The notes under the pieces were generated by a model. The model ran no database searches. It worked only from the letters and a program-made list of their open reading frames with translations, and was not told where the DNA came from. Shown one piece after another: positions 8,145-16,299 of a DNA stretch of 45,522 bases. Numbering within the stretch: position 1 is the first letter of the stretch; each line of letters opens with the position of its first letter. Made by a program: the position numbers and the translations under genes. The stretch is from a virus. The stretch lies in IMG/VR virus record IMGVR_UViG_3300042525_000524, positions 1-45,522 of that record; one strand, given 5' to 3'.

Positions 8145-8445
8145 GCCATCAAAGCATCGGCCAGCAGCCGCGACCACACAACCACAACAGCAACGGCCTG
8201 TTGTCGAGTTACCACCGACCACGCAGGGCGAGGAGATTGAGATCCACCGACGCTGTCCCATTTGCTGGGAAGGCCGTGGCGGCTACGGGCTGGCATATTC
8301 CACGCAGGGCAAGACCAGATATTACCGCTGCTGCAAGTCGGCAAAGCCAGGGCTTGGGCCGTGCGGTCACACGTGGACCGTTCGCGTGCAACTGGAAACC
8401 ATCGTGATACAACACCGGGTGGTGAGTCTCGACGGTCAGCGGTGA
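8101..8445 (+). CDS. Small zinc-ribbon protein
   Basis: 114 residues. ATG 8101 has AAAGGA about 9 bases upstream and lies in another frame inside the terL 3' end. After a Pro/Gln-rich N-terminal half, residues about 50-90 hold a zinc ribbon: RCPIC ... RYYRCCKSA ... CGHTWTV. The layout resembles Ogr/Delta-type phage activators (CPxC ... C ... CGHxF), which control late genes, but the match is limited to the metal ligands. Its position between terL and the joiner gene is unusual for an activator, so a packaging accessory is also possible. Confidence 0.55.
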   Translation: MQARHEATGGPGLNKPSKHRPAAATTQPQQQRPVVELPPTTQGEEIEIHRRCPICWEGRGGYGLAYSTQGKTRYYRCCKSAKPGLGPCGHTWTVRVQLETIVIQHRVVSLDGQR

Positions 8446-8498
8446 CCACTGGTAAAGCTGGTATGTAATTTGGCGCGCACTGCCGCACAATTGGCGGC

Positions 8499-8714
8499 AT
8501 GGCATCACCGCAAGAAATCTTAGAGGCAACTGAGCAGGCTATCTTAGACTGCCTGAAGGCGCAGGATTATTCCATCGCCGGACGCAGGAAGCAGATGGCG
8601 CAGCTGCGCGACCTACGTGAATTGCGCCAGCAACTCAAAGACGAGATCAGTGCTGGCAGTACCAGCAGCGGCGGCATGGCTACCCTTCTTTCGCTTGGGG
8701 AGCCATCGCTGTGA
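8499..8714 (+). CDS. gpW-like head-tail joining protein
   Basis: 71 residues, ATG 8499. Two helices separated by a turn (PQEILEATEQAILDCLKAQ and RRKQMAQLRDLRELRQQLKDEIS) match the size and helical layout of lambda gpW, and the place between the GpA-like terminase and the lambda-type portal is exactly that of W in lambda. It would sit under the portal and prepare the head for tail joining. Its stop overlaps the portal GTG by 4 bases. Confidence 0.65.
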   Translation: MASPQEILEATEQAILDCLKAQDYSIAGRRKQMAQLRDLRELRQQLKDEISAGSTSSGGMATLLSLGEPSL

Positions 8715-10393
8715 ACATCCTTGACCGCGTGATCGGATTTTTCAGCCCTGAGGCTGGCGTCAGGCGTGCAGCAGCCCGGGCAAGTCTGCAGCAAATCAAC
8801 CAACTGATCGGCACGCCGAACGGCCCATACGCGGCTGCAAATCGTCACCGACTCAACGCACGCAACCGGATCGTCTGGCGAGAAAACGACGTTGACACGT
8901 CGCGAGCGCAAAGCCTGCGTGCGGATTCCTGGCAGCTTTACCGGGACAACCCAAACGCTCGCAAGGTGGTACGCACAATCGTCGCGAAAACCATCGGGCG
9001 CCACGGAATGCAGCCCGAATCCTTGGCGATGAATGCCGACGGAACAGCCAACATCGCCTTCCGCGAAAAGGCACAGGAGCTGTGGGCGCGGATTCAATCC
9101 GGCTTCGACCTTCGCGGTTTGCCGGGCAAGGGGGGTCAGACGTTCGCGGGATTGCAGAAGCTGGCCCTGCGCAATGTCATTCTCAGCGGCGACATTCTTT
9201 ACCGGCTGCAGCCGATCAGCGAGCAAAAACAGCAGGCGCATGATCTTCCCGTGCCGGTTGCCCTGCAACTGATCGACACTTGCCGACTGGCTGACGAATC
9301 GGAACTCGTGGCCGAAGCAGTCACCGAAGGTAACACTGTTTTCCGTGGCGTAGAGTTGACCGAACTTGGCGAGCGTGTGGCCTATCACATTCGCGTTCAG
9401 CCGCCCTACGCCTCGGCAAATCAGACGGGCGCCGTGAAGCGATTCGGCATCGCAGAGATCGGGCACTTGTTCATTGAGGATGACATCGACCAGCTTCGCG
9501 GATTGCCGTGGTTTGCTGCCGCACTCATCAACATGCGGGACACGTCGGACCTTAACTACAACGTCCTCAAAGCCTCGGCAATGGCTGCGTGTATCGTTGG
9601 CAGTTACAGCAAGCCCACCGGAGCAACTCGCGTGGGACTTTCGCAGTCTGCAACGCCAGTTCACACATCCGCGGACGGCTCGGACCTCACCGACGCGGAT
9701 GGCAACACGATCACCAAGATCCAGCCCGCCATGCTGATCAACACGGGCAAGGATGGGAAGTTTGAACTGCATTCGCCAAATCAACCAAACATGAACCCAG
9801 AGGGGTTCGTCCAGCATCTGCAGCGGCAAACAGCTGGAGCAATGCCCGGCGTCAAGTCTTCGACGATTACGGGCGACTATCGCAACAGCTCATTCAGCAG
9901 CGAGCGGTCAGCAGATAACGACGCATGGCCGGAATTGCATGACGTGCAGGAGTGGTTCGCCAGCTCATTCTGCCAGCCGATCTACGAGACGCTCATTCGC
10001 GAAGCAGTGTTGGCTGGATTCTTTGACGGCATTGTTTCGGCGGCGGAGTTTCAAGCCAATCCCGGGCGGTTTTCGGCTGCCAACTGGCAAGGCCCGGTCG
10101 CTCTTTCTATCAATCCAACAGACGATGCCAAAGCCGCTTCGCTTCGCATTAAAGGCGGCCTCAGCTCGCTGCAGATGGAGTGCGCAAAACAAAACGTGAA
10201 TTGGCGAACTGTCATCGACAACATCGCTGAAATGCGCGAAGTGGCAGCGGCCAGAGGCATTCCAGAAGTTGTGGTAAACAACATTCTCGGCGTCGATCCG
10301 CAGGCACTCACGGCGATGGCCACAATCGAACAAATGGAAGACGTTGGTAGCGAAACAGCCGACGAAAACGAAGAGGAAACAGCCGATGTCTAA
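8711..10393 (+). CDS. Portal protein, lambda gpB family
   Basis: 560 residues, GTG start at 8711. Family features in order: ARNRIVWREND, RAQSLRADSWQLYRDNPNARKVVRTIVAKTIGRHG, the FAGLQKLALRNVILSGDILYRL core, LPWFAAALINMRDTSDLNYNVLKASAMAA, and the C-terminal KSSTITGDYRNSSFSSERSADNDAW and FCQPIYETLI segments. It would form the dodecameric ring at the head vertex through which DNA passes. The C-terminus is acidic (DENEEETADV) and overlaps the protease/capsid gene by 8 bases. Confidence 0.9.
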   Translation: MNILDRVIGFFSPEAGVRRAAARASLQQINQLIGTPNGPYAAANRHRLNARNRIVWRENDVDTSRAQSLRADSWQLYRDNPNARKVVRTIVAKTIGRHGMQPESLAMNADGTANIAFREKAQELWARIQSGFDLRGLPGKGGQTFAGLQKLALRNVILSGDILYRLQPISEQKQQAHDLPVPVALQLIDTCRLADESELVAEAVTEGNTVFRGVELTELGERVAYHIRVQPPYASANQTGAVKRFGIAEIGHLFIEDDIDQLRGLPWFAAALINMRDTSDLNYNVLKASAMAACIVGSYSKPTGATRVGLSQSATPVHTSADGSDLTDADGNTITKIQPAMLINTGKDGKFELHSPNQPNMNPEGFVQHLQRQTAGAMPGVKSSTITGDYRNSSFSSERSADNDAWPELHDVQEWFASSFCQPIYETLIREAVLAGFFDGIVSAAEFQANPGRFSAANWQGPVALSINPTDDAKAASLRIKGGLSSLQMECAKQNVNWRTVIDNIAEMREVAAARGIPEVVVNNILGVDPQALTAMATIEQMEDVGSETADENEEETADV

Positions 10394-12581
10394 GCGATCA
10401 CAGGCACTTGCAAGACCGATGGCAGATTCCGGTTTTCGCTCGCTTGAAGTCCGCGCAAAGTCATTCCGCGAGGATGAAAGATCTGTCGAGGCAGTCATTA
10501 GCACTGAGGCCCCGGTGCTTATGCCGGACTGGTCTCGCGGCGAGATGGTTCCGGAGGTTTTGCTGGCCCGTGGTGCAGAGTTTCCGAAGAGTCGGCAGAT
10601 CCCGTTTCTCGACTCGCACAACCGATCCAGCATCAAAGACCAGCTGGGCAGCGCCCGAAACATCACTGTAGGCGATGGCAACATCACCGCGACGCTGATG
10701 TTCTCTAAAGCCGCTCAGGCTGAAGACGCAATGGCAGGCGTTCGCGAGGGACACATCACGGACGTGAGTGTGGGCTATGACGTCCTGAAGCGAACATACA
10801 TCGCCGAAGGGCAGACCAAAACAATTTCCGGCCGTGAATTTACTGGCCCGGTAAACGTCGTGACGAAGTGGCGGCTGCGGGAAGTCTCGTTGACTCCCAT
10901 CGGTGCAGACGCTCAGGCAAAGCTGCGAGGGCTCGACCTGGCAGCGGTCAGGTTTTCGCAAGAGGAATTTAAGATGAATCAGGAACTCCGAGCTTTGCTG
11001 GTGTCGCGTGGCATGCCAGCCGACTTTTCCGATGAGCAGGCCCAGCGGTGGCTTGTGGACAACGCCGACAAACTGGCAACGCTTCAGCAGCCGCCTCCGG
11101 AGCCAGCCCGTGCGGCTCCTGTGCAGCAGGCTGCTCCAGCCCTCACCGCTGACGATGTCGCTCGCATGATCGCTGACGGCACCCGCAAGGCGCTCGAGGC
11201 ACAGCATCAGGCCCGCACGGCGTTTGAGGCTGAAGCCCGTGGCCTCTGCGAACTGGCCGACATGGCTGACGAGTTTGACGCCGTTCGTAACCTTGGTGAC
11301 GTGGCAGCCGTCCGCGAACACCTGAAGAAGACGAAGGCCGAACGCGCCGCCTCAATTCCATTCGGCAGCACGATCAGTATCGGCAAGACCGGACAGGAAC
11401 GCCTCAGCGGTGACCTTCGTGCAGCAATGATCGTGAACGCTGTCCGCTTTGCGGCCAACGGCGACCACAGCAAGATTGAAAAGCACACGACCGACGCCGA
11501 ACGCAAAGCGGCTGCCCCGTTCACTCACGCGACCCTCATGGACATGGCAACCGAGTACGTGCGTGGCATGGGTGTTTCGACGTTCGGCCTGTCCCGCGAA
11601 AAGATCGCTCAGGCGGCAATGTTTGGCCCCGAAAAGGCTGGTCTGTCCGGCCGTTCGGTAACCCCTTACCACACCACGGGCAACTTTGCCAATTTGACGC
11701 TCGACGCGATCAATAAGTCCATGATGATTGGTTACACCGAAGTTCCGGCAACGTGGCGCGGCCCAATGCGTCAGGGGCTGAGTGTGGCCGACTTTAAGAC
11801 GATTCACCGACTGCGGCACGGCGGCATTCCAAACCTGCCTGCCTGGAACGACGTCGATCGGCCGAATCGCGTCTCGTTTGCAGACGCCAAAGAATCCTAT
11901 GCCGTCGAATGCTACAGCGAGGGCATCGACTTCAGTTACAAGCTGATCGTCAATGACGACATGGACGCCCTCACCCGCGTTCCGCTGGGCCTCGGTGATG
12001 CTGCAGCCCGCACGGTCAACGCTGTGGCGTGGTCGCAGATTACGAGCAACCCGCTGATGAGTGACAGCGTGGCTCTGTTCTCCGACGTGAGCGGCAACCG
12101 CAAGCAAAAGAACCTGGAAACCGGCTCGGTTTCCAACTACACCACCGCCATCAACCTGCTGACGCAGAACATGATGGTAATGCGTGGCGAGAACACGCCA
12201 GAGGGCGGCGCAGGACCGGACATCCTCGGGCTCATGCCAGCATACATCTGCGTACCCGCTGCTCTGCGTGCAACTATCCTTACGCTCCTGCAGTCCACCG
12301 CAGACCCGTACGCCTCGCAAAGCGGCGTGGCAAACATCAACCGCAATCTGCAGTTGATTGTTGAGCCACTGCTGGACGCCAACAGTGTTACCGCCTGGTA
12401 TTTGTTCGCCGAACCCCGTCGAATTGACACCGTCGAGGTGACCTTCTTGCAGGGTCAGGAGACGCCGCAGATTCGCACGGTGCCAGACGAGCACAATCTT
12501 TCCATTACCTATTACGTGCTGCAGACGTTCGGGGCAAAAGCCCTGAATCATCGCGGCATTCAGAAGCACGCCGGAGCCTGA
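10386..12581 (+). CDS. Prohead protease - scaffold - major capsid fusion
   Basis: 731 residues from ATG 10386 (AGAGGA at 10372-10377). Residues about 15-190 are an HK97-type (U35) prohead protease: FLDSH with His78 and DVSVGY with Ser128, the expected catalytic pair. Residues about 197-325 are helical, Ala/Gln/Glu-rich and scaffold-like (delta domain). Residues about 330-731 look like an HK97-fold capsid protein (ATWRGPMRQGLSVADFKTIHR, SYKLIVNDDMDAL, ending FGAKALNHRGIQ). An in-frame ATG at 10974 with AGAGGA at 10961-10966 could make scaffold-capsid alone, giving many capsid copies per protease copy. Confidence 0.85.
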   Translation: MSKRSQALARPMADSGFRSLEVRAKSFREDERSVEAVISTEAPVLMPDWSRGEMVPEVLLARGAEFPKSRQIPFLDSHNRSSIKDQLGSARNITVGDGNITATLMFSKAAQAEDAMAGVREGHITDVSVGYDVLKRTYIAEGQTKTISGREFTGPVNVVTKWRLREVSLTPIGADAQAKLRGLDLAAVRFSQEEFKMNQELRALLVSRGMPADFSDEQAQRWLVDNADKLATLQQPPPEPARAAPVQQAAPALTADDVARMIADGTRKALEAQHQARTAFEAEARGLCELADMADEFDAVRNLGDVAAVREHLKKTKAERAASIPFGSTISIGKTGQERLSGDLRAAMIVNAVRFAANGDHSKIEKHTTDAERKAAAPFTHATLMDMATEYVRGMGVSTFGLSREKIAQAAMFGPEKAGLSGRSVTPYHTTGNFANLTLDAINKSMMIGYTEVPATWRGPMRQGLSVADFKTIHRLRHGGIPNLPAWNDVDRPNRVSFADAKESYAVECYSEGIDFSYKLIVNDDMDALTRVPLGLGDAAARTVNAVAWSQITSNPLMSDSVALFSDVSGNRKQKNLETGSVSNYTTAINLLTQNMMVMRGENTPEGGAGPDILGLMPAYICVPAALRATILTLLQSTADPYASQSGVANINRNLQLIVEPLLDANSVTAWYLFAEPRRIDTVEVTFLQGQETPQIRTVPDEHNLSITYYVLQTFGAKALNHRGIQKHAGA
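10961..10976 (+). promoter_or_regulatory. Internal ribosome site and in-frame start within the protease/capsid gene
   Basis: AGAGGA at 10961-10966 followed after 7 bases by ATG at 10974, codon 197 of the long frame. It falls exactly at the end of the protease domain, as expected for nested translation of the scaffold-capsid part. Confidence 0.55.
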
Positions 12582-12602
12582 TCGGGCACCGGCTGACGAA
12601 CG

Positions 12603-12634
12603 CGGGGGCGGCGCTGTGCTGCCCCCGATTTTGC
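12603..12634 (+). terminator. Hairpin after the capsid gene, probable terminator or attenuator
   Basis: GGGGGC at 12604-12609 pairs with GCCCCC at 12621-12626 with further inner pairs, followed by a short T run (gatttt). It lies 20 bases after the capsid stop and may lower transcription into the tail genes relative to the capsid gene. Confidence 0.5.
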
Positions 12635-12690
12635 CGAACTGATCGGCGAATAGCACAGTCCCCGAATAGGGGCATCAGAAAGGCTCTCAA

Positions 12691-13368
12691 ATGGTCACTC
12701 GTGGAACCAAAGTCTGGCAGGATCTTTTTGACCGCGCGCAGGAATTTTCCGCAACGCCCGGCATGAACGGATGGACGGTCAGCGACACCAGCGCGGCCGG
12801 CGGTCCGACCTATCTGGCGATCACTGAAGACGGCGGTGCAGCAAAGCTCACGCTGGCTGCAACCAGCGAAGCGGAAGAAGTTACCCTCTTTCATAACGAC
12901 GTGCTGGCCTTTGACATTCGCAACATCAAGCACGCGAAATTTGTCGCTCAGGTGTCCGGCATCGACTCTGTCACCACGCTGTGTTTCGGGCTGGCCTCGG
13001 CTCGCAACGCAACGCCTGACAGCGTGGCAGTCAACGCATGGTTCAGGATGCAGGGCAGCGCCTCACTCACTGCAGTGGTTGCCGAAACTGACGACGCGAC
13101 CACCGACAATGACGACAAGGCCACCGGCTACACGCTGGCCAACGTTTACAAGACGTTTCTTATCGACTTTACAAACGGCCTGAGCGACGTTCGATTTTAC
13201 ATCGAAGGCGAGCGCGTGGCTGCTGGCACCACGTTCAACCTGTCAGCCGTCGCGGCCGGTCAGAACGTGCAGCCTTACGTCACTCTTCAGAAGGCCAGCG
13301 GCACCGGCACCCCGTCGGTTACGATTGCCCTTGTCGAAATCGCCTACAATTACGCCTACGGTGTCTGA
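12691..13368 (+). CDS. Putative capsid decoration / structural protein
   Basis: 225 residues, ATG 12691 with GAAAGG upstream. It is beta-rich throughout (KFVAQVSGIDSVTTLCFGLAS, TFLIDFTNGLSDVRFYIEGER, VTIALVEIAYNYAYGV) and resembles a jelly-roll sandwich; no enzyme motif is seen. The place directly after the capsid gene is where decoration or head-stabilising proteins usually lie. The family is not recognised. Confidence 0.55.
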   Translation: MVTRGTKVWQDLFDRAQEFSATPGMNGWTVSDTSAAGGPTYLAITEDGGAAKLTLAATSEAEEVTLFHNDVLAFDIRNIKHAKFVAQVSGIDSVTTLCFGLASARNATPDSVAVNAWFRMQGSASLTAVVAETDDATTDNDDKATGYTLANVYKTFLIDFTNGLSDVRFYIEGERVAAGTTFNLSAVAAGQNVQPYVTLQKASGTGTPSVTIALVEIAYNYAYGV

Positions 13369-13370
13369 GC

Positions 13371-13733
13371 ATGTCTCTGCGTGACCTCATTGCCAGCGAT
13401 GTTGCCGACGTGTTTCTGGACCTCGACGATTTCGCGGTCCAAGTGCGGCGGTACGTCAACGGCAATGAGTCAGAGCAGCAGATTTTGACGGGCGTCGTGA
13501 CGTGGTTCCCGACGGAACCAACCGAAGAGCGTGGCCGCGGCACTCGACGCCGTGGCGAAATTATTTTGAGCAGCTCCGCGACCGTGACGGTACATGATGC
13601 GTTCCGGATCGGCGCGGACCTCGCTCAGGTTGAGGCAGTCAGTCAAAAGCAGGATGGGGCTGTGGTTGTCAGCATCAGTCAGACCATTCCAGAAATGCGT
13701 GGCGGCAAGACGCTGCGTACGGGGGATCTGTGA
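13371..13733 (+). CDS. Probable neck / head-closure protein
   Basis: 120 residues. ATG 13371 starts 2 bases after the previous stop. The N-terminus is helical (SLRDLIASDVADVFLDLDDFA) and the rest a small beta-barrel-like region with a basic loop RGRGTRRRGEI, as in head-completion or head-closure proteins of siphophages. The assignment rests mainly on gene order: capsid, decoration, this gene, two tail-completion-like genes, then tail tube. Confidence 0.5.
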   Translation: MSLRDLIASDVADVFLDLDDFAVQVRRYVNGNESEQQILTGVVTWFPTEPTEERGRGTRRRGEIILSSSATVTVHDAFRIGADLAQVEAVSQKQDGAVVVSISQTIPEMRGGKTLRTGDL

Positions 13734-14206
13734 TGGCTCGACTCGACGTGATTGGGCTGCTAACAAACGCTCGCGCGATGCTGTCCGGACTTGCTGCGTG
13801 GCAGTCGATCTGCGGTGTGGCAACATCTGCAGAAGCATCAGAACGAATCTATTTGGGCGGCGTCGTGGCAGCGCCTGAGGAGTCGCTGGCTCCTATTTGC
13901 TGGCTGGACATCGACCCGGCAAATTTTGATTGGCAGAGTACAGCCCGTGGTCGCGTGACCGTTGAGGCGCGGTTTGAAATCGCGGTGCCGGAGGACAAAA
14001 TCGCGGATTACGGAACACAGTTTTCATGGGTTTGGCAGCAGGTCTCAGCACTGTTGGCAGACATCAATGGCGCGGTAAATGGCAGTGGGCAGCTGATGCT
14101 GCGGAATATAACCATGCCCATGCGGCCGGGACCGATTGACCCAGACGACAACGACGGGCGGACGGATTGGATGCTCCAGGTGGGGCTGGTGGTTGAGGTA
14201 GTTTAA
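13733..14206 (+). CDS. Probable tail-completion / minor tail protein
   Basis: 157 residues from ATG 13733, chosen over the GTG at 13730 because GGGGGA at 13721-13726 is then 6 bases away. An N-terminal helix (DVIGLLTNARAMLSGLAAWQSI) is followed by beta strands and the acidic loop PIDPDDNDGRTDW, ending VGLVVEVV. This layout fits tail-terminator or completion proteins that cap the tail tube at the neck. The stop TAA shares a base with the next ATG. Confidence 0.5.
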   Translation: MARLDVIGLLTNARAMLSGLAAWQSICGVATSAEASERIYLGGVVAAPEESLAPICWLDIDPANFDWQSTARGRVTVEARFEIAVPEDKIADYGTQFSWVWQQVSALLADINGAVNGSGQLMLRNITMPMRPGPIDPDDNDGRTDWMLQVGLVVEVV

Positions 14207-14733
14207 TGTTAAAGCTGGAACTGCAAATCACGAGGGCAAATCTAACCTCGCGAATGCACGCAAAGCTCATGCGGGAAATCAATCGGACGATAGCACAATC
14301 ACACGCAGACAAACGGATCGAGTGGCACTTTGAGGAGCGAGCCTATCAGCGGTACAGGGCACGCCCCCGCAAAAAACAATACAACAAACGGAAGCAAAAG
14401 AAATTCGGCCACAAGCGGCCCAATTATCGAACGGGTACACTGTACAGAAACCTGCGAAAGAAAGTGACGGCGACGCAGTACGGTTCACGGTTGGTAATGC
14501 GAAGCCGATTGAATAAATTCATCCCTCAGGATGAGCTTAAAAAGATGACGCCGAAACGGCGGGCAAGAGTGTCAGCAGAGCGAAACCGACGATTGGCAAA
14601 CTGGCAGAAAGACGAAATTGCAAAGGTGACAAAAGGCGAGATTCGTGAGGACCGCATGACGATGGCTCGCATGTACAAAAAGGGGGCCGGGAGCCCCGAA
14701 TACAAACACAAACGCAACCGAAAGGCAAAGTGA
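14206..14733 (+). CDS. Basic neck/tail protein, possibly HK97 gp10-like
   Basis: 175 residues and extremely basic (RARPRKKQYNKRKQKKFGHK and a Lys/Arg-rich C-terminus HKRNRKAK). A central PNYRTGTLYRNLRKKV resembles the RTGxLxxS segment of gp10-type tail-completion proteins, which bridge the connector and tail. The strong charge suggests contact with DNA or the acidic tube. The call comes from that segment and from gene order. Confidence 0.5.
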   Translation: MLKLELQITRANLTSRMHAKLMREINRTIAQSHADKRIEWHFEERAYQRYRARPRKKQYNKRKQKKFGHKRPNYRTGTLYRNLRKKVTATQYGSRLVMRSRLNKFIPQDELKKMTPKRRARVSAERNRRLANWQKDEIAKVTKGEIREDRMTMARMYKKGAGSPEYKHKRNRKAK

Positions 14734-14736
14734 GTC

Positions 14737-15627
14737 ATGGCTGTTTTTACTCTCGCAGATTTTATCTTCGGTGCTGCCACGATTCGGCAAATCACTGCGG
14801 CCGATCATCGGACAAATCAGGAGCACCGGAAGGCAATGACGTCTGGCGGTGCGACCATTTCGCAGGTGTCAGGTAAGGCCGCTGGTGAAGTCGCACAGCT
14901 TACCAGCGGTGACCTCGCGGGATTGCTGGCGTTGAATGGCGGAGCGTTCATTTCGGCCGGATCACTGGCCGCAAGCAGTACGATCACGCTCGCGCTGAAA
15001 GCCCGTGCGAACGGTGGCACGTTCGCCGCTGGAAGTAACCACGATGCAATTACCGGGGCAAACGCGTTTCTCGTGCCGACGCTGATTGAGGCAACACAGG
15101 ATGGCGATTTTGCAACCTGTCAGTGTGACCTGCACTGGCTATCTGCCGACGGCGTGACGAAAGGCGCAGACGACGCCACCGGGCAAGCGCTGGGTGGGCA
15201 GTCGTTTAATGCAGAGTTTGCGCTGGGGCCTGTCTACATTAATGGCACATTGATCGCCGGTGTGCAATCCGTGCGAGTAACTCCCGGGCTTGAAGTCGAA
15301 AAGCCTCCGCTCGGATCTGGAGCGGTGTGGCCAACGCGGGCAATGATTAAGGCTATCATGCCGACCATCGAAATCACGGTGAACGACTTTGCGGCAGTTG
15401 CTGGAACGGTCGGCGACTGGACCGCGATGACCTCAGCAAATGCCTATCTGCGCAGGCGTGCAGACAGTGGGGTTTACAGCGTCGGCAGCGACAACATCCG
15501 ACTCACGTTTGCCGCTGGATTGTCTGACACAGGCAACGTCAGCATCAGCAACAACGACGACGGCTCGGCAGTCATCACGCTTCACGGCAAGACCTTAACC
15601 AGCTCGACCACTGTTGCCATTCCATGA
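14737..15627 (+). CDS. Probable major tail (tube) protein
   Basis: 296 residues, ATG 14737 three bases after the previous stop with GGCAAAGTGAG-type upstream sequence. It is beta-rich with a Gly/Ala/Thr-rich N-terminal half and the features usual in tail-tube proteins: an inserted-domain-like middle (QVSGKAAGEVAQLTSGDLAG), FALGPVYINGTLIAGVQSVRVTPG, and a closing GNVSISNNDDGSAVITLHG. Its position directly before the putative chaperone and tape-measure genes supports this. Confidence 0.65.
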   Translation: MAVFTLADFIFGAATIRQITAADHRTNQEHRKAMTSGGATISQVSGKAAGEVAQLTSGDLAGLLALNGGAFISAGSLAASSTITLALKARANGGTFAAGSNHDAITGANAFLVPTLIEATQDGDFATCQCDLHWLSADGVTKGADDATGQALGGQSFNAEFALGPVYINGTLIAGVQSVRVTPGLEVEKPPLGSGAVWPTRAMIKAIMPTIEITVNDFAAVAGTVGDWTAMTSANAYLRRRADSGVYSVGSDNIRLTFAAGLSDTGNVSISNNDDGSAVITLHGKTLTSSTTVAIP

Positions 15628-15636
15628 TGGGTTCCC

Positions 15637-16299
15637 ATGCACTTTCTTGTTCATTTTCCGAACTGTACACCGCAGGAACTTGAAAGCCGCTGCCGCGTGG
15701 CTGGGCTGTCTCATTTGCTCGGTGGGCACGATCTCCTGCCGGTTCATCCGGGGCCACGTGAAACCACCGGACTAATGGTCGGCTGGCTGTCACCACAAGC
15801 CCCGCTGATGCACTTTGACGCAACCGCACAGGACTGGTTTCCGGGCATCGTTAAGGGCGATAGTGGCCCACTCTATAGCGTTGGCGTTTGGCGAGACAAG
15901 CCACCACAGGAAGGGGAACTTCGCAGGCATTACACGCAGGCTGGACCGCTGATCGAACTTGGCAGCCAGCGATGGAAACTGCCAACCCCAGACACTGTGG
16001 ACAGTCGAGCAATGTACAGCGATGACGGCTCGATGCGGTGGGAGGTTGTTCGGCAATTTGCGTGGATGGTGGACGAGGCAGCAACGCTCCGCCAAACGTA
16101 CCTCGAAGAATTTGGGATGCGGCAAATCGTGTTTTCGGTTGATCCTTCCGCGCAGGTCAATTGGTTGCTCAAACTGCTGCAGGTGAACTACCGCATCACG
16201 CCGGAAATCGCGGTGGCACTTGACTTGTGGGTGGGCAAGGAAAAGCTACTCGACATTTTCCTAACTACGCTCGGACTGCAGAGGAAGCAACATGGCTGA
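15637..16299 (+). CDS. Unknown protein at the tail-assembly chaperone position
   Basis: 220 residues, ATG 15637. Helical C-terminal half (EVVRQFAWMVDEAATLRQTYLEEFG, WLLKLLQVNYRITPEIAVALDLWVGKEKLLDIFLTTLGLQ). It lies between the tube and tape-measure genes, where siphophages encode tail-assembly chaperones, and overlaps the tape-measure start by 8 bases. I see no clear slippery site for the frameshift usual in such genes, so the role is inferred from place only. Confidence 0.45.
   Translation: MHFLVHFPNCTPQELESRCRVAGLSHLLGGHDLLPVHPGPRETTGLMVGWLSPQAPLMHFDATAQDWFPGIVKGDSGPLYSVGVWRDKPPQEGELRRHYTQAGPLIELGSQRWKLPTPDTVDSRAMYSDDGSMRWEVVRQFAWMVDEAATLRQTYLEEFGMRQIVFSVDPSAQVNWLLKLLQVNYRITPEIAVALDLWVGKEKLLDIFLTTLGLQRKQHG

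Noticed and set aside
8567-9829. 420-codon open frame on the - strand opposite the portal gene
   Set aside because: It mirrors the portal codons; high GC at third positions opens antisense frames. No ribosome site or protein motif, and the + strand frame is a clear portal protein.
11352-12656. 434-codon open frame on the - strand opposite the capsid part
   Set aside because: Antisense shadow of the capsid gene, with no recognisable motif.
15637-16299. Programmed frameshift as in lambda G/GT
   Set aside because: No convincing slippery heptamer or second frame was seen before the tape-measure start.
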